DNA from: a virus | IMG/VR virus record: IMGVR_UViG_3300025099_000045 | Coordinates: 1 to 41,625 of that record | Strand: one strand, 5' to 3' | Length of the DNA: 41,625 bases | Shown here: one piece after another, positions 10,401 through 18,560 of the stretch | How the letters are laid out: each line of letters begins with the position of its first letter | Position numbering within the stretch: position 1 is the first letter of the stretch | Notes under the pieces: generated by a model | The model's database searches: none | What the model saw: the letters and a program-made list of their open reading frames with translations, nothing else | Told to the model about the DNA's origin: nothing | Program-made: the position numbers and the translations under genes

Positions 10401-13400
10401 TGCATCTTTAGAAATTATAGTTTTGTTTATACTCTTTCCTTCGTTTATAATTTCTCTTCTAGCTCTACTATTCCAACCAAAAGTAGTTAACAACGCGGCT
10501 AAAGCATTTTTAGGTATATGCTTATAGTGAACAGGCATATTGTTTAAAACTAAAACATTATTATCTTTTCTTTTTTGAATTAAATCAAGAGAGTTATTTA
10601 CATTAGCAAGAGATACGTTTTCTGAATTAACGTTATATTTTTCAGCTAATTGCTTAGCGCTTTTTGCTTCTTCTTTTTCGAAACGTTCGGATTCCTTAGG
10701 TGTTTCGTAAAAGTCTTTTATACTTTGTAGTTTAGTAACTTTTGTTATTAATTCTAATCCTTGAGCTTCTACGAGTCCGTTTTCTAAAATCTCTCTGATA
10801 GCTGGATTTTCTTTTCCAAAAACATCATCAATCATTTTGAAATCATAAAACTCACCAGTTTGTTGACGTCTAATAATATCAGAAATTCTTTGAGCTTCAG
10901 TGCTACTAATATCTATTATAGCTTCAGTCATTTTTTCACGGAATCCTTTTATTTCCGTTACATTACTAAAGGCTTTGTGAGGTTTGCCGTCTGCTAACTT
11001 CAACATAGTAGATTCAAAAACTCTACCCTCTGCATCTAGTAATTCTCTAATAGGTTGGCTAGTAAGTATTTTGCTAGTTAAATAAAGCAGTCCTTTTGTC
11101 TCTTCTCCAACTCCTTTTTTAATATCTTTTTCTTTTCCTCCAGCGGCTTCAAAACTCTTTTTACTAGTATATACTTTTCCGTTTATTTCGTATACGTTCC
11201 TAGGATTAGTTTTAAAAGTACCGTTAGACATTATACCAACAGATTCTCTAAGATCAGATATTACTTTAGATGATTCTGATTTTTTACGGTGTGCAAAAAA
11301 GTTTTCTTTTGATCTAATTGTTCTTAACTTATCCTTTCCAGTGGTAACTAAAGTCCCAGCTTTTTCTTGTTTAGTGTAAGCTACCTTCTGTATTTCACGT
11401 GGCACTCCAGCGGATTCAGCAGGAACTTGAGTAGTTTTAGTTATAGGTTGGCCAAGTTTGTCTACGTCTCTATAGTCAACAGGTTTTGTTATAAAACCTT
11501 CTGGTAAAACGTGACCAAACATAGTTGGTATAAACTTATCTAACATTGGTTGAACAGCCTCTATATCTTGCTTATCTATATTAGCTCCCTTCTTTATTTT
11601 TTCCGCAAGCACTTCGTGTATAAACTTTCCTTTGTTCTGTCCTTTTTTATACGTACGTCCTCCAGTAAATATTTTTACTGTTTCGGCTAGCATTGCAACC
11701 TCTAGAGTTTTGTAGTTCTTACCTTCTGTAGCTTTTTTAAGTTTCTCTATATTTGTACTACCGTCTTTGTTTTTAAATTGATTTTGAATAGCGTCGTAAA
11801 TTTCCTTAACTTGGTTACCTTTACCTGTGTTTACCTCACCAAAAGCTTCGTGTAGTTTTAGTTTTTCAGACTCTAATTGTATACGATCATTTATTTCTCT
11901 AGACGTCTCAGCTTGAATCATTTCAAAAGCATCGAGATCCATTTTTCTTTCAACGCCTTCTTCAGATAAAGATGTTTCTTTTTTATCTCTAACTAAATCC
12001 TTAGCATTTCTAAATACGTTTAAAAGTTTTTGATTTCCGAAAGTGTTAACCCAACCAGAGAAACCAGGATACTTACCTTCTTTTTTGTATTTAGAAATTT
12101 CTGTAATATCAAAGTTTCTCATGTGCCCACCTTGTTTGATTTGATTAGCATTAAGCCCGGCGAGCTCTTGTACTACTTGACTAGCAAAAGCTCTTTCATC
12201 TAAAATTTTACCTCCAGATTTTCTGTTAAACTCACTAGTCTTCTTTAACATAACGTCAAAGATATTGTCAGCTTTTTCTAAATAAGTATCAAACCATCTT
12301 CCCTCCATAGGGTTGCTATCAGGTCCTTTCCATTCTTTATTCCATATTTCTCCAACTTCTTTTTTTGTATATTTATTTTTATCAGTACCCTCTATCTTTT
12401 TATTTAATAGCTCTTTATAGTTTCCCTCGGCAGCCTCGTTTATCTTATCCATTTTAGCTTTTACCTCTGCGGAAATAGGAACTTTACTAAACGACGAATA
12501 AGCTCCAGCTGCTAACTCGGGATTTCTCTTCATAAAGTCTTTCATCTGCCACTTGCTAACACCTCTATTCGACGCATCATATAAGGATTCTAACATGTTT
12601 TGTAGACTAGTAGCGTCTTCTACAGAGTATTCTTTTCCCTTTCCGATATTTGGAAAAACCTTGTTTATATAAGGCATAAAAGTATTTTGAATCTTTTGAG
12701 CGGTACTTCTATCAAGCTTTATCTCTTTATTCTTCAAAGCTTCTACATACGACGTTAAATATTCCTCGTAGTATTCTTCCTTGGGAACTTTTATTTCTAT
12801 TGGTTTACCAGTTTTTGGATCTATAAGTCTTTGGCTAGTCTTAGTAGCGTAGTTCTTTTTTATTCTATCTTCCAATACTTTTCTAGCATTAGGATTTGAT
12901 TTTTCTAAATTTTTTAAAAATTTATCTATAATAACTCTACCCTCTTTAGTTACCACATACTTTCCGTCCGCTCGTTTTTCCTTCAAAACATCTCTCAATA
13001 TATAATGAACCACCTCGTGTATACCAGTACCCAACGTTAAGGCTTTGGCCGCTGTTTCTGGATTGACAATTATTCTATCTGGTTGACCTTTTTTTCCTCT
13101 TATGTGAACACCAGCCGTACCCTCAGATCCTTTACCAGCTAATCTTTCGTACACTTGTTCAACGGTTTCAATTACTTCTCCTTTTTTGTTTTTAGTTTCT
13201 TTAGCTATTTCAAATTCAGCGCCTAGATCTTTGGCTATAGATTCTGCTATAATTAACTCTTCCGTAACTCTCTTTTTAAAAGCAGCTTCTAACGATTCAA
13301 CAACCTCTAAGTGTTTCTTGTCTAATCCCTCAGTGGCTTTTTCTATTACCTTTCCTTCTTTGTTTTTAACCTCTTTACTACCGTTTATTTCCTTTTCTAG

Positions 13401-16400
13401 TATTTTAATCCTAGTGTCATTTTCTCCCTTCTTATTGTTCTTTTTTAATCTGTCTAATTCACTCTTCTTTTTAAGTAATTCAACGGTTTGTTCAATAAAT
13501 TTATGCTGTTCTTTTTCGGTTTTAAATAAAATTTTATGCGACTTAACGTTTTCAACTACACTTTTGTAAAACTCCCTTTGGCTTTCCATAGTTTCCCTAA
13601 GTTTAGGATAACTTTGTCCAAACTCTACTTGTAGTTTCGCTATGTAATATTCAAATTGAGTGTCTGTCATATTTGCAAAATCAACAACGTCTTTACCGTT
13701 TAACTCCTTCCCCATTTGTATCTTTTTCTGTAATCTAAATGTGAGCTTGTCTGTTTCTTTTTGCTTTTTCTTATCTTTAGCTATCAACTCCTTAGCTTTA
13801 ACTAAATCGTTACGGAACTGCATGTCCGCAACAGACGTTTTAATTTCTTTTAACTCTAAATCTAATTTTTCTTTGAGTTGTTTTTCTTTTTTTAAAGCTT
13901 TTTTATCTTTTTTGTTTAGTTCTTCTTTGTTTTTTGTTTTTTCTTTAGCTTCGTTAAGATCTTCTTCTATTTTTTTATATTCTTTCTGGTATCTATCTCT
14001 AGCTTCAGTTTCTTTTTTAGCACCGGCGTTATCTATTTCATTAGGATCAGCTACTTTTCGCGGAGATTCTTTAATACCTAGAATCTTAGATGCCTTACTT
14101 ACTTTAAAAACATTTATTTTCATGTTTTCGATGTCCTTAGCTACTGCTTTCATAGTACCACTATTAGGACCAAGAAGATTGAGTGTTAACATCCCTATAT
14201 AGTCACTAACCATATGTTTTGCTGATTCGTAGTATACTTCATCTCTATATTCTTGTTCTGAACTAAATCCTTCTTCTTCCCATTTAGAAAAGTCAACTTG
14301 AAGCCAACTGTCACCACTAAACACTTTAGCGATCTCCATAGATCCAACCCCACTAACAGCTCCTAAATGAGCGCTGAATACCTTGTCTAGAGTTTTTATC
14401 TTTTCTACTTTTTCCATCAACGAAATTCCATACTTAGTAGTATATAATTTCTGTATTATTTTTTTAGAAAGTTCATTACCAACTCCAAGACCAAAAGCAA
14501 ATTGCCAGTTAAATGATTCTTCCAGCCCTCCTTTTCCAGGATTATATACCATTGGATCCATATCAAAAAGTAAACCTCCAACTTGATCGGCTCCAGCAAG
14601 TACAACTAACTCTTCAGTACCAGCAACGAAAAGACTTGAAACAAAATTCCATGTTTTACTTTTACTTCCCATTTGAAGAATATTTCTAAAAGCGTTTCCA
14701 AAAGCAGTTATCTGCGCGCCAGTTAACTTTTTAGTTATAATCACAGAAGCTACAAGAGGCGCTATATCAACCACAAAATCTCTACCACCTTCTAAGACAT
14801 CTCTAAGATCCACCTCGTGCCCAAACCAAGTTCCTAAACTCGCGTACTCACTACCATCTCTTTTAATTCCTAACCCCTTCTCTGTTTTTTGTATATTTAA
14901 AATATCACCAAAATTTTGTACATTCCAATCCACTTCCTCGTCAGCTGTCATGCCCGTAAAGTCAGTAGTCCATCGCTCGGTAAAAAAGTTTCCTTCGGGA
15001 AGTAAGGTTGGATCCTGGTTTAAATCTAAAGCCCTACTCAATGACTTAAACTTACCAAGAGCATTGTTGTAAGTTTCATAATTTTGATTATCAGCGGTGA
15101 ATTTTCTTAATCCAGGTTGTATCTGTCCAGTTTCAATAATTTTATTTAAATTCGCCTCAAGGTCTTCTTTTCCTATAGCCATCACAACATCATATAACTC
15201 TCCTAATAACGTTTCACTATCAAACATCACCAGTTCGGGATCCTCACTCATTAGTTGTTGTACAGCTGCCACTACCTCGTATGCTGCGGCCTTTCTCTGT
15301 AATTGCAACATATCGGGTTTATTGTCTAAAGCTAATATCCTAGCATTCTCTTCGTCCTCCGCAGATATAGTACCGATCTTACTTTGAATATATTCTGCGT
15401 ATTCTTCTTTTGAGGTAAACGTTTCTCCGTTATCACCAATAGCATCCTTCCAATTATCAAGATTAACCTCTTCTTCAGGAACGTCTTCCCAGTTTATCCA
15501 CTTCCCATTTTTGTTGTAAAGTGTAACGTACCCTAATTCTTCATTCTTAGCAACTCCTCCTTCGAAATCTCCTGATTCAAACAAATCGTAAGTTTCTTTA
15601 TGTGTTCCTGTGTAATACGTTGAAGCTACTTCTTGAATGTTTTCAAGCTCTACTGCCATTCCGTTTTTCACCAAGTTTTCCTCTTCTATCTTAACTGCTT
15701 TTCTGGAGTTATTTATATTTTTTATTTGTGATCTGTCTACATATTCACTAAAGAATCTATATTTAAATTTTCCGTGATTTGGATCTTCAAAAGATTCATT
15801 CTCAGCTGCTCCTTGAAAATCTGAACCAAAAACCCAATCGAAAACCATCACAGCTTTTTCGTCCGCATCAGTACCGTAATCTTCCATATAAGCTCCGTAA
15901 ATATATTTGTTGTTTGCGATACTACCAAAATCCGGCATTTCTACGCCTCTAAGAAACTTTCCCCATCCCACGGCATCTCCCCAAGCCTGAGTAGCAAAGG
16001 CGTTGTCTCCTAATTCCTCAGCTAAAATTGTGGCTGGATCGTCGGTTCCGTATTTTTCTACAAGTTCGTTTTTAAAGACGTTTAACTCTGCCTCCATGCC
16101 TTGTTCGACTTCCATAGCATGAAATTGATCTAGAACAGCTGAACCTCCACCCCAACCACCTCCACTTGCCCCTACAGTGTTATCTACTTTTTGATATTCG
16201 TATTCCTTCAGATTATATAGATTAGAATTGTAATTCTCTATCAATTCATTTACTTCTTCTAGATCTAACTCATCTGATTCTGATTCAACAGTCTCCCACG
16301 GAAAAGCGTTTCCATATAGATCGGTTTCTGCGTCAGCGTGAGACACTGGAACCGATTCACCGTTTGGCCCAAAGTAAGCCCCGCCTCCTGTGGGTCCAGC

Positions 16401-16670
16401 TTGATATCTCCATCCCGCGGGAGGACCAAAAGAACTAAGATCTAATTTGTTCATTAATTCATCTGATTCAGCTATTTCAGATTCCGATAACTTTTCTTGT
16501 GTGCTTGTTTTATCATAATTTTTAACATCAACTTCATCGTGATCGTCATCATGCTGCTCTATAAACGCATCAACATCACCTTCAAAACCATGAAGTTCCT
16601 TGTGGGCTTCGTGGGATATTGGTCCTGTGTTTTCTACTTTATGTTTTAACGGGGATTTAGTCTTAGTCAT
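4452..16670 (-). CDS. Giant polyvalent virion (ejected cargo) protein, 4072 residues
   Basis: This is one uninterrupted frame and probably an internal virion protein sent into the host with the genome. Features in order: an acidic Gly-rich N-terminus; hydrophobic segments at about 625-700; a Lys/Glu coiled coil at about 877-950; a metallopeptidase-like HEVVH at 1218-1222; a HAD phosphatase nucleophile motif DFDDT at 2476-2480; a P-loop GGAGSGKS at 2510-2517 in a zeta-toxin-like kinase; the remaining HAD motifs (LTARP near 2755, YFADD near 2808); a domain with NPWCLAQ near 3027; MORN-like repeats at about 3137-3195; a region with GRPILMFANTPMQMFRRHKR near 3720-3745; a hydrophobic stretch at 3755-3777; a Lys/Glu helix at about 3943-3997; and two Cys/His zinc motifs at 4005-4071. 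The start overlaps the stop of the preceding gene by four bases. Enzyme activities are predictions from motifs only. Confidence 0.85.
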   Translation of the reverse strand: MTKTKSPLKHKVENTGPISHEAHKELHGFEGDVDAFIEQHDDDHDEVDVKNYDKTSTQEKLSESEIAESDELMNKLDLSSFGPPAGWRYQAGPTGGGAYFGPNGESVPVSHADAETDLYGNAFPWETVESESDELDLEEVNELIENYNSNLYNLKEYEYQKVDNTVGASGGGWGGGSAVLDQFHAMEVEQGMEAELNVFKNELVEKYGTDDPATILAEELGDNAFATQAWGDAVGWGKFLRGVEMPDFGSIANNKYIYGAYMEDYGTDADEKAVMVFDWVFGSDFQGAAENESFEDPNHGKFKYRFFSEYVDRSQIKNINNSRKAVKIEEENLVKNGMAVELENIQEVASTYYTGTHKETYDLFESGDFEGGVAKNEELGYVTLYNKNGKWINWEDVPEEEVNLDNWKDAIGDNGETFTSKEEYAEYIQSKIGTISAEDEENARILALDNKPDMLQLQRKAAAYEVVAAVQQLMSEDPELVMFDSETLLGELYDVVMAIGKEDLEANLNKIIETGQIQPGLRKFTADNQNYETYNNALGKFKSLSRALDLNQDPTLLPEGNFFTERWTTDFTGMTADEEVDWNVQNFGDILNIQKTEKGLGIKRDGSEYASLGTWFGHEVDLRDVLEGGRDFVVDIAPLVASVIITKKLTGAQITAFGNAFRNILQMGSKSKTWNFVSSLFVAGTEELVVLAGADQVGGLLFDMDPMVYNPGKGGLEESFNWQFAFGLGVGNELSKKIIQKLYTTKYGISLMEKVEKIKTLDKVFSAHLGAVSGVGSMEIAKVFSGDSWLQVDFSKWEEEGFSSEQEYRDEVYYESAKHMVSDYIGMLTLNLLGPNSGTMKAVAKDIENMKINVFKVSKASKILGIKESPRKVADPNEIDNAGAKKETEARDRYQKEYKKIEEDLNEAKEKTKNKEELNKKDKKALKKEKQLKEKLDLELKEIKTSVADMQFRNDLVKAKELIAKDKKKQKETDKLTFRLQKKIQMGKELNGKDVVDFANMTDTQFEYYIAKLQVEFGQSYPKLRETMESQREFYKSVVENVKSHKILFKTEKEQHKFIEQTVELLKKKSELDRLKKNNKKGENDTRIKILEKEINGSKEVKNKEGKVIEKATEGLDKKHLEVVESLEAAFKKRVTEELIIAESIAKDLGAEFEIAKETKNKKGEVIETVEQVYERLAGKGSEGTAGVHIRGKKGQPDRIIVNPETAAKALTLGTGIHEVVHYILRDVLKEKRADGKYVVTKEGRVIIDKFLKNLEKSNPNARKVLEDRIKKNYATKTSQRLIDPKTGKPIEIKVPKEEYYEEYLTSYVEALKNKEIKLDRSTAQKIQNTFMPYINKVFPNIGKGKEYSVEDATSLQNMLESLYDASNRGVSKWQMKDFMKRNPELAAGAYSSFSKVPISAEVKAKMDKINEAAEGNYKELLNKKIEGTDKNKYTKKEVGEIWNKEWKGPDSNPMEGRWFDTYLEKADNIFDVMLKKTSEFNRKSGGKILDERAFASQVVQELAGLNANQIKQGGHMRNFDITEISKYKKEGKYPGFSGWVNTFGNQKLLNVFRNAKDLVRDKKETSLSEEGVERKMDLDAFEMIQAETSREINDRIQLESEKLKLHEAFGEVNTGKGNQVKEIYDAIQNQFKNKDGSTNIEKLKKATEGKNYKTLEVAMLAETVKIFTGGRTYKKGQNKGKFIHEVLAEKIKKGANIDKQDIEAVQPMLDKFIPTMFGHVLPEGFITKPVDYRDVDKLGQPITKTTQVPAESAGVPREIQKVAYTKQEKAGTLVTTGKDKLRTIRSKENFFAHRKKSESSKVISDLRESVGIMSNGTFKTNPRNVYEINGKVYTSKKSFEAAGGKEKDIKKGVGEETKGLLYLTSKILTSQPIRELLDAEGRVFESTMLKLADGKPHKAFSNVTEIKGFREKMTEAIIDISSTEAQRISDIIRRQQTGEFYDFKMIDDVFGKENPAIREILENGLVEAQGLELITKVTKLQSIKDFYETPKESERFEKEEAKSAKQLAEKYNVNSENVSLANVNNSLDLIQKRKDNNVLVLNNMPVHYKHIPKNALAALLTTFGWNSRARREIINEGKSINKTIISKDARENSVASLDSYFGKERIIDKGNVYDGRYDKCFVPGNFGTLKRQINTEAKRLKKLVDRGKLKQSEADMMLVDFVRGKFSYNQKSSGYEATVKANETLAKDFLTARKKAFDIETRDLGEQIALENVMVHNAMQSEHSTGIEKAMNYNLEHIAWEGSKPGTYTFENKKGTLKEYKTKDELHWEHERQLLNNNEHQMQVFVENKAKFDKETGEPIISEEFLKDLDVFMETSTQSLVPKTLQLKNDAKGRTSYSEAYALEGKANLTTNAILNVLTRKGSEANQIYISGPNKGRRVGDVLASEYTLEQMKGVLETLEKSQWGPEAYTVDATNVKENNLILKKANESIRNAVGPKSHSRVNVKKAIRDLITIDKAIELGRSKYKKEKGMSTWDFDDTLAYTKSGVRYTLPNPSGKPQPKRKVIFMAGGAGSGKSNVIKQLGLEKQGFKIVNQDISLEWLVKNSGLPKDMRDFTPEQASKWGSLQWEARDIAQRKQTKFQGKGDGIIVDGTGASSVSMSAQVRKFKEAGYDVQMMFVETSLDVALARNKARKERSLKDFIVERNHKAVMENKKGFQELFGERFAEVNTDNLKQGDPMPSDLVGKLDSFTKGYVKGRLNAGEFASKGSLLKEQGAEFDFSEFNIVTEGAQGPFFKKALNRAKKFGTKDTYVLTARPPAAQVAIHEFLKSQGLNIPLKNITGLGNSTGEAKAMWMLEKFAEGYNDMYFADDAMQNVKAVKDVLDQLDIKSKVQIAKTGYEKVDSKTLKEKSLNEVKDVDKLDSPDNYKNVQFSKVHRAEYEKTISKLRLDLVKEGLVSKTIDNMFTFVDNLNIPDGKKRKYERITTKWLATSNIKLREDGYKVKDAVELAEKYKEDIFSYTNPNQIIEKYAGKTKAKPTDPNTVKEFAKGTVTNKKHGITEHVVENTKEGQLAVRKVMDTHFGENSNPWCLAQKKDGKLTEGSRKTWEHYSDGPKSMVFQNGKLIGFKANGQYWDRMDNATDAPVIRIKEGRVTRTVELVPIGGGKVQEFVMETRTTSKDKKTVTTEYHVERSLDAEGYYFHPEGTKVVENKVNGITVKEKIYRANGKIKRITDFKNGKEIETRTIGPDGKTNSINNGRELNWEKQGDLVALEIIDGNTNVWFGKALVNEKITEIGFKTPRELELMDVMKRVDGKLRVDFDKLRKVDPDIKGLPRDNRMFSKVDLSRDFNKILEEVKGVESFKKFSEGKAKEIGRRKGVWKWWGSTGMEDFQGLVTYSFAGRGKKGEAHKKFFEDKLQKPYNRAYNEIHSTKQTMSNDYSVLRKSMPEVTKQLRDKVGEGVYTVENAIRTYLWNKAGYEIPGMSKRDVKLLDNFVKNNEQLIAFAEGVSKITKLPEGYAKPKDYWLAETITGDLQKLADNHYRDLFLTEFKENREAIFGTWEGGKLVGENMNKIEAIYGSRHREHIESMLWAMETGQNRPYGTDGITNSWMNWINRSGGAIMFWNVKSAALQTISSINYMNGTFNNPFRAAQAFANQPQYWKDFAKIFNSDMLLQRRSGLKINIEANELISALSGKSNKAERALAYLLEKGFIPTKYADSFAIASGGATFYRNKIRSLMKQGMSKAQAEKQAWIEFTEITEATQQSSRPDFISAQQRSAIGRPILMFANTPMQMFRRHKRRIQDIVNRRGNTAENLMSAVYYGIAQTAIFSFLANAMFAKDEDDLEKVESGFNEKKDARFYETIIDSYMRGMGTLGAVPSAIKNAVIEFQTQNKKGYNADYDEVIYDLLSVSPPIGSKIRKIRRGVLKDWEYNKDVIPKIGFHIDNPLLSMSANALSAVFNIPADRLLQKINNLRDASNSDYETWQRIALATGINRWSLGLGKREVVIEAKEEVKEEKKIISKEKAKVKKEIREKKKEEEEKKVIEDNIKKQEQEKKDGKKDIKCAAVSRSGKRCKTTIKPGQSYCTIHEKVDQNKSGKKTRCIKMKQVSKKKKERCGMMTSSKSGYCYYHD
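4455..4658 (-). other. Two C-terminal C-x(9-13)-C-x10-C-x2-H zinc motifs in the giant protein
   Basis: The last 68 residues hold two similar units: C-x9-C-x10-C-x2-H (residues 4005-4029) and C-x13-C-x10-C-x2-H (ending at His4071). The pattern G-x-R/K-C plus G-x-Y-C-x2-H resembles small zinc-binding knuckles found in phage and bacterial proteins of unknown role. They follow a basic coiled coil, which suggests nucleic-acid or protein binding at the extreme C-terminus. Confidence 0.65.
8238..9245 (-). other. HAD phosphatase domain split by a P-loop (zeta-toxin-like) kinase
   Basis: Within the giant protein, HAD motif I (D2476-F-D-D-T) is followed after about 30 residues by a Walker A motif (GGAGSGKS, Lys2516). 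The kinase part continues with IVNQDIS, a DGIIVDGTG strand, and an Arg-rich lid (ARNKARKERS). About 240 residues after the Walker motif the HAD fold resumes with the motif II/III region (TYVLTARP) and motif IV (YFADDAMQNV). The kinase therefore sits where a HAD cap would be. Families with both activities repair nucleic-acid ends (T4 Pnkp type), but there the domains are side by side; zeta toxins phosphorylate a sugar nucleotide. Confidence 0.75.
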
Positions 16671-17632
16671 GCTGTAGATTTATTGGAAGATGCGTCTGAT
16701 GTAAGACGTTTTTTTATCAACGCGAGTTCTTTTTCGTTGTATAAACCAGAGTTAACGTATTTATCGTAACTATTAGAATTTTTCTCTTGATTACCGTAGT
16801 TAGGATCAAAAGCTCTTTTCAACCTACTAGCATAGTAATTATGTAATTTATTATCTATTTTTGGATTAAAAGATTCTATGGATGTATTTAGTCCGTCCAT
16901 ATTGCCACCGTTAGCCTCTATCATTTTTGGTAAAATTTCGTCTTGTAAAGCGTATATTCCACCCCAATCATCCGCAAGAGCTTGTGGCCAGTATTCTTTT
17001 AGTAAATTACTAACAAAATAATCTATATCAAACGGAGGAATTTTATCTCCTCTAGCGCCAGCCTCTTGCATATCTTGGATAGCCCCCATGTATCTACCCT
17101 CACCGTCGCCTTTACTTTCCCAATCTATAGCTATATCGTTAACTAACTTAGGGGGAGCCTTAAGAGTGGGTACGTTAGCTAAAATTTGATAATCAGGCGT
17201 TATACTTATATCTCCTTTTTCTGTAAAAAACGCGTCAGGCCAACGAGGATCCGTTATGTTGGAAACAGTAGACTTACCCCTCATACCTCCGCCTCGCATT
17301 GCCATCCACTCATCCTTAAGGTTTGACAAGTGGTTTAATTGTGTATGTACTTTTTTTATACCAGTTTCAAAAAAACCCGCCGCTTCTTTGTTTCCCTCAA
17401 TCAACATTTGATCATACATCTTAGCGTATTCAGTGATAAACATATTTACTTTACTGTGTATATGTGGTCCAAATACCTCTGATACTTTTGATTCCTTACT
17501 GTAATCAGCTCTTTCACTGTATATCTTTATCGGATCGTACTCTATGTGATCTTGGTTTAAAAGACTTTCCTGATCCGGTCGAATTCCATCGTTATTTAGC
17601 GGTAGATTTGTGTTCACTCTTTGTTTTGCCAT
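16667..17632 (-). CDS. Conserved-type virion protein of unknown function
   Basis: This 321-residue soluble, mostly helical protein has no signal peptide, membrane helix or enzyme motif. It has a charged N-terminus (MAKQRVNTNLPLNNDG), a helical region at about 60-115, Gly-rich GGGMRGKS near 115, and many Trp/Tyr/Pro residues at about 130-230 (DPRWPDAFF, EYWPQALADDWGG). Its stop overlaps the start of the giant protein by four bases, and the S74-domain gene lies three bases upstream. By position it is probably a minor internal protein or assembly partner of the giant protein. No family is recognised. Confidence 0.7.
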   Translation of the reverse strand: MAKQRVNTNLPLNNDGIRPDQESLLNQDHIEYDPIKIYSERADYSKESKVSEVFGPHIHSKVNMFITEYAKMYDQMLIEGNKEAAGFFETGIKKVHTQLNHLSNLKDEWMAMRGGGMRGKSTVSNITDPRWPDAFFTEKGDISITPDYQILANVPTLKAPPKLVNDIAIDWESKGDGEGRYMGAIQDMQEAGARGDKIPPFDIDYFVSNLLKEYWPQALADDWGGIYALQDEILPKMIEANGGNMDGLNTSIESFNPKIDNKLHNYYASRLKRAFDPNYGNQEKNSNSYDKYVNSGLYNEKELALIKKRLTSDASSNKSTA

Positions 17633-17635
17633 AAT

Positions 17636-18520
17636 TTAATTTTTAAGAATCATGTTAACGTCTATCATGTCATAGTATACTCCGTAATATCCATTGTCCA
17701 TAATAGTAACAGCGTCCTCTCTTCCTATCTCTATTAAATCTTGAGCCATAGCTCCAGACCATAGTTCGTCATCATTTTTATAATTAAAAGTATATATAGG
17801 TATACCAGATTTAGAATAACCTGTTCTAGTTATATTTTCTTTAAGTCTAATATCGGATAATTTACTAAATCCTTTAGAAACAGCGGCAGACGCCATTTTA
17901 TCTCGCGTAGCAGCGGCGTCATCAATAGCTTGATCGGCAGCGGCTTTTCTATCCATGCTCCATTCTAGTTGTTGAGTTACCTTGTCTCTCTCGAATTGCT
18001 CTACCATTCTTTCCCCCTCTCTTTCCATTAAGTCTCTTTTTTGTTCTCCCTCAGCGGATTGCTGTGCTAACCTACCAGCTTCTGCAGAAGCTCTTAATTG
18101 GTTAGATTGCTCTTGTTGCCCAATAGATATAGACGCTTGTTGTGCTTGTTTTACACCCTGGTTGGCTAATACTTGTGCTAATCCAGCTACTCCACTACCA
18201 CCCGCTGCTCCTTGCATATTTGACATTATATTAGCCATAGATTGTTGAGATTGCTCCCTAGCAAACTCAGATGCTTTTAAATTAACGGTAGCATCTTCGT
18301 AAGGGTTTTCTAAGTTAGAGTAAGGATTTTTTACACCAGCATATGGGTTTGTCATCTTCTGATTATCCCATTCGTCCATATGCGCTTCGAAATCTTCGTT
18401 AGCTGCTTCTTGTTCTCTTCTTCTTCTAGGTCCTCCAAATAAAGCATTTAAATATTTCGTAGGCGAACCTTTGTGGTTCCCATCTTTATCCTTCTTTCTT
18501 TTATACTTATTGTACGCCAT
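17636..18520 (-). CDS. Ala/Gln-rich virion protein with C-terminal S74 (intramolecular chaperone) domain
   Basis: Residues 1-40 are basic (includes GGPRRRREQEA). Residues 50-80 carry short NPYxGVKNPYSNLENPYEDA repeats, and residues 80-215 are Ala/Gln/Ser-rich helix with a Gly patch (GAAGGSGVAGLAQ). The C-terminal ~75 residues start at Ser222 in SDIRLKENI, the hallmark of the peptidase S74 / endosialidase chaperone domain, followed by YTFNYK, a G-A-M-A-Q-D motif and a Tyr-rich end. In tail fibres this domain trimerises and cleaves itself off just before that Ser. Here it is attached to a helix-rich protein placed among internal virion genes, which is unusual. The domain ends soon after its conserved part. 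Confidence 0.75.
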   Translation of the reverse strand: MAYNKYKRKKDKDGNHKGSPTKYLNALFGGPRRRREQEAANEDFEAHMDEWDNQKMTNPYAGVKNPYSNLENPYEDATVNLKASEFAREQSQQSMANIMSNMQGAAGGSGVAGLAQVLANQGVKQAQQASISIGQQEQSNQLRASAEAGRLAQQSAEGEQKRDLMEREGERMVEQFERDKVTQQLEWSMDRKAAADQAIDDAAATRDKMASAAVSKGFSKLSDIRLKENITRTGYSKSGIPIYTFNYKNDDELWSGAMAQDLIEIGREDAVTIMDNGYYGVYYDMIDVNMILKN

Positions 18521-18560
18521 AATATTATTTTGTTTTATTTATAATTACACTTTTTACGTG

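Noticed and set aside
13186-14202. Plus-strand frames of 127 and 180 codons
   Set aside because: They lie opposite the Lys/Glu-rich region of the giant protein, have no neighbours on that strand and show composition typical of antisense shadows.
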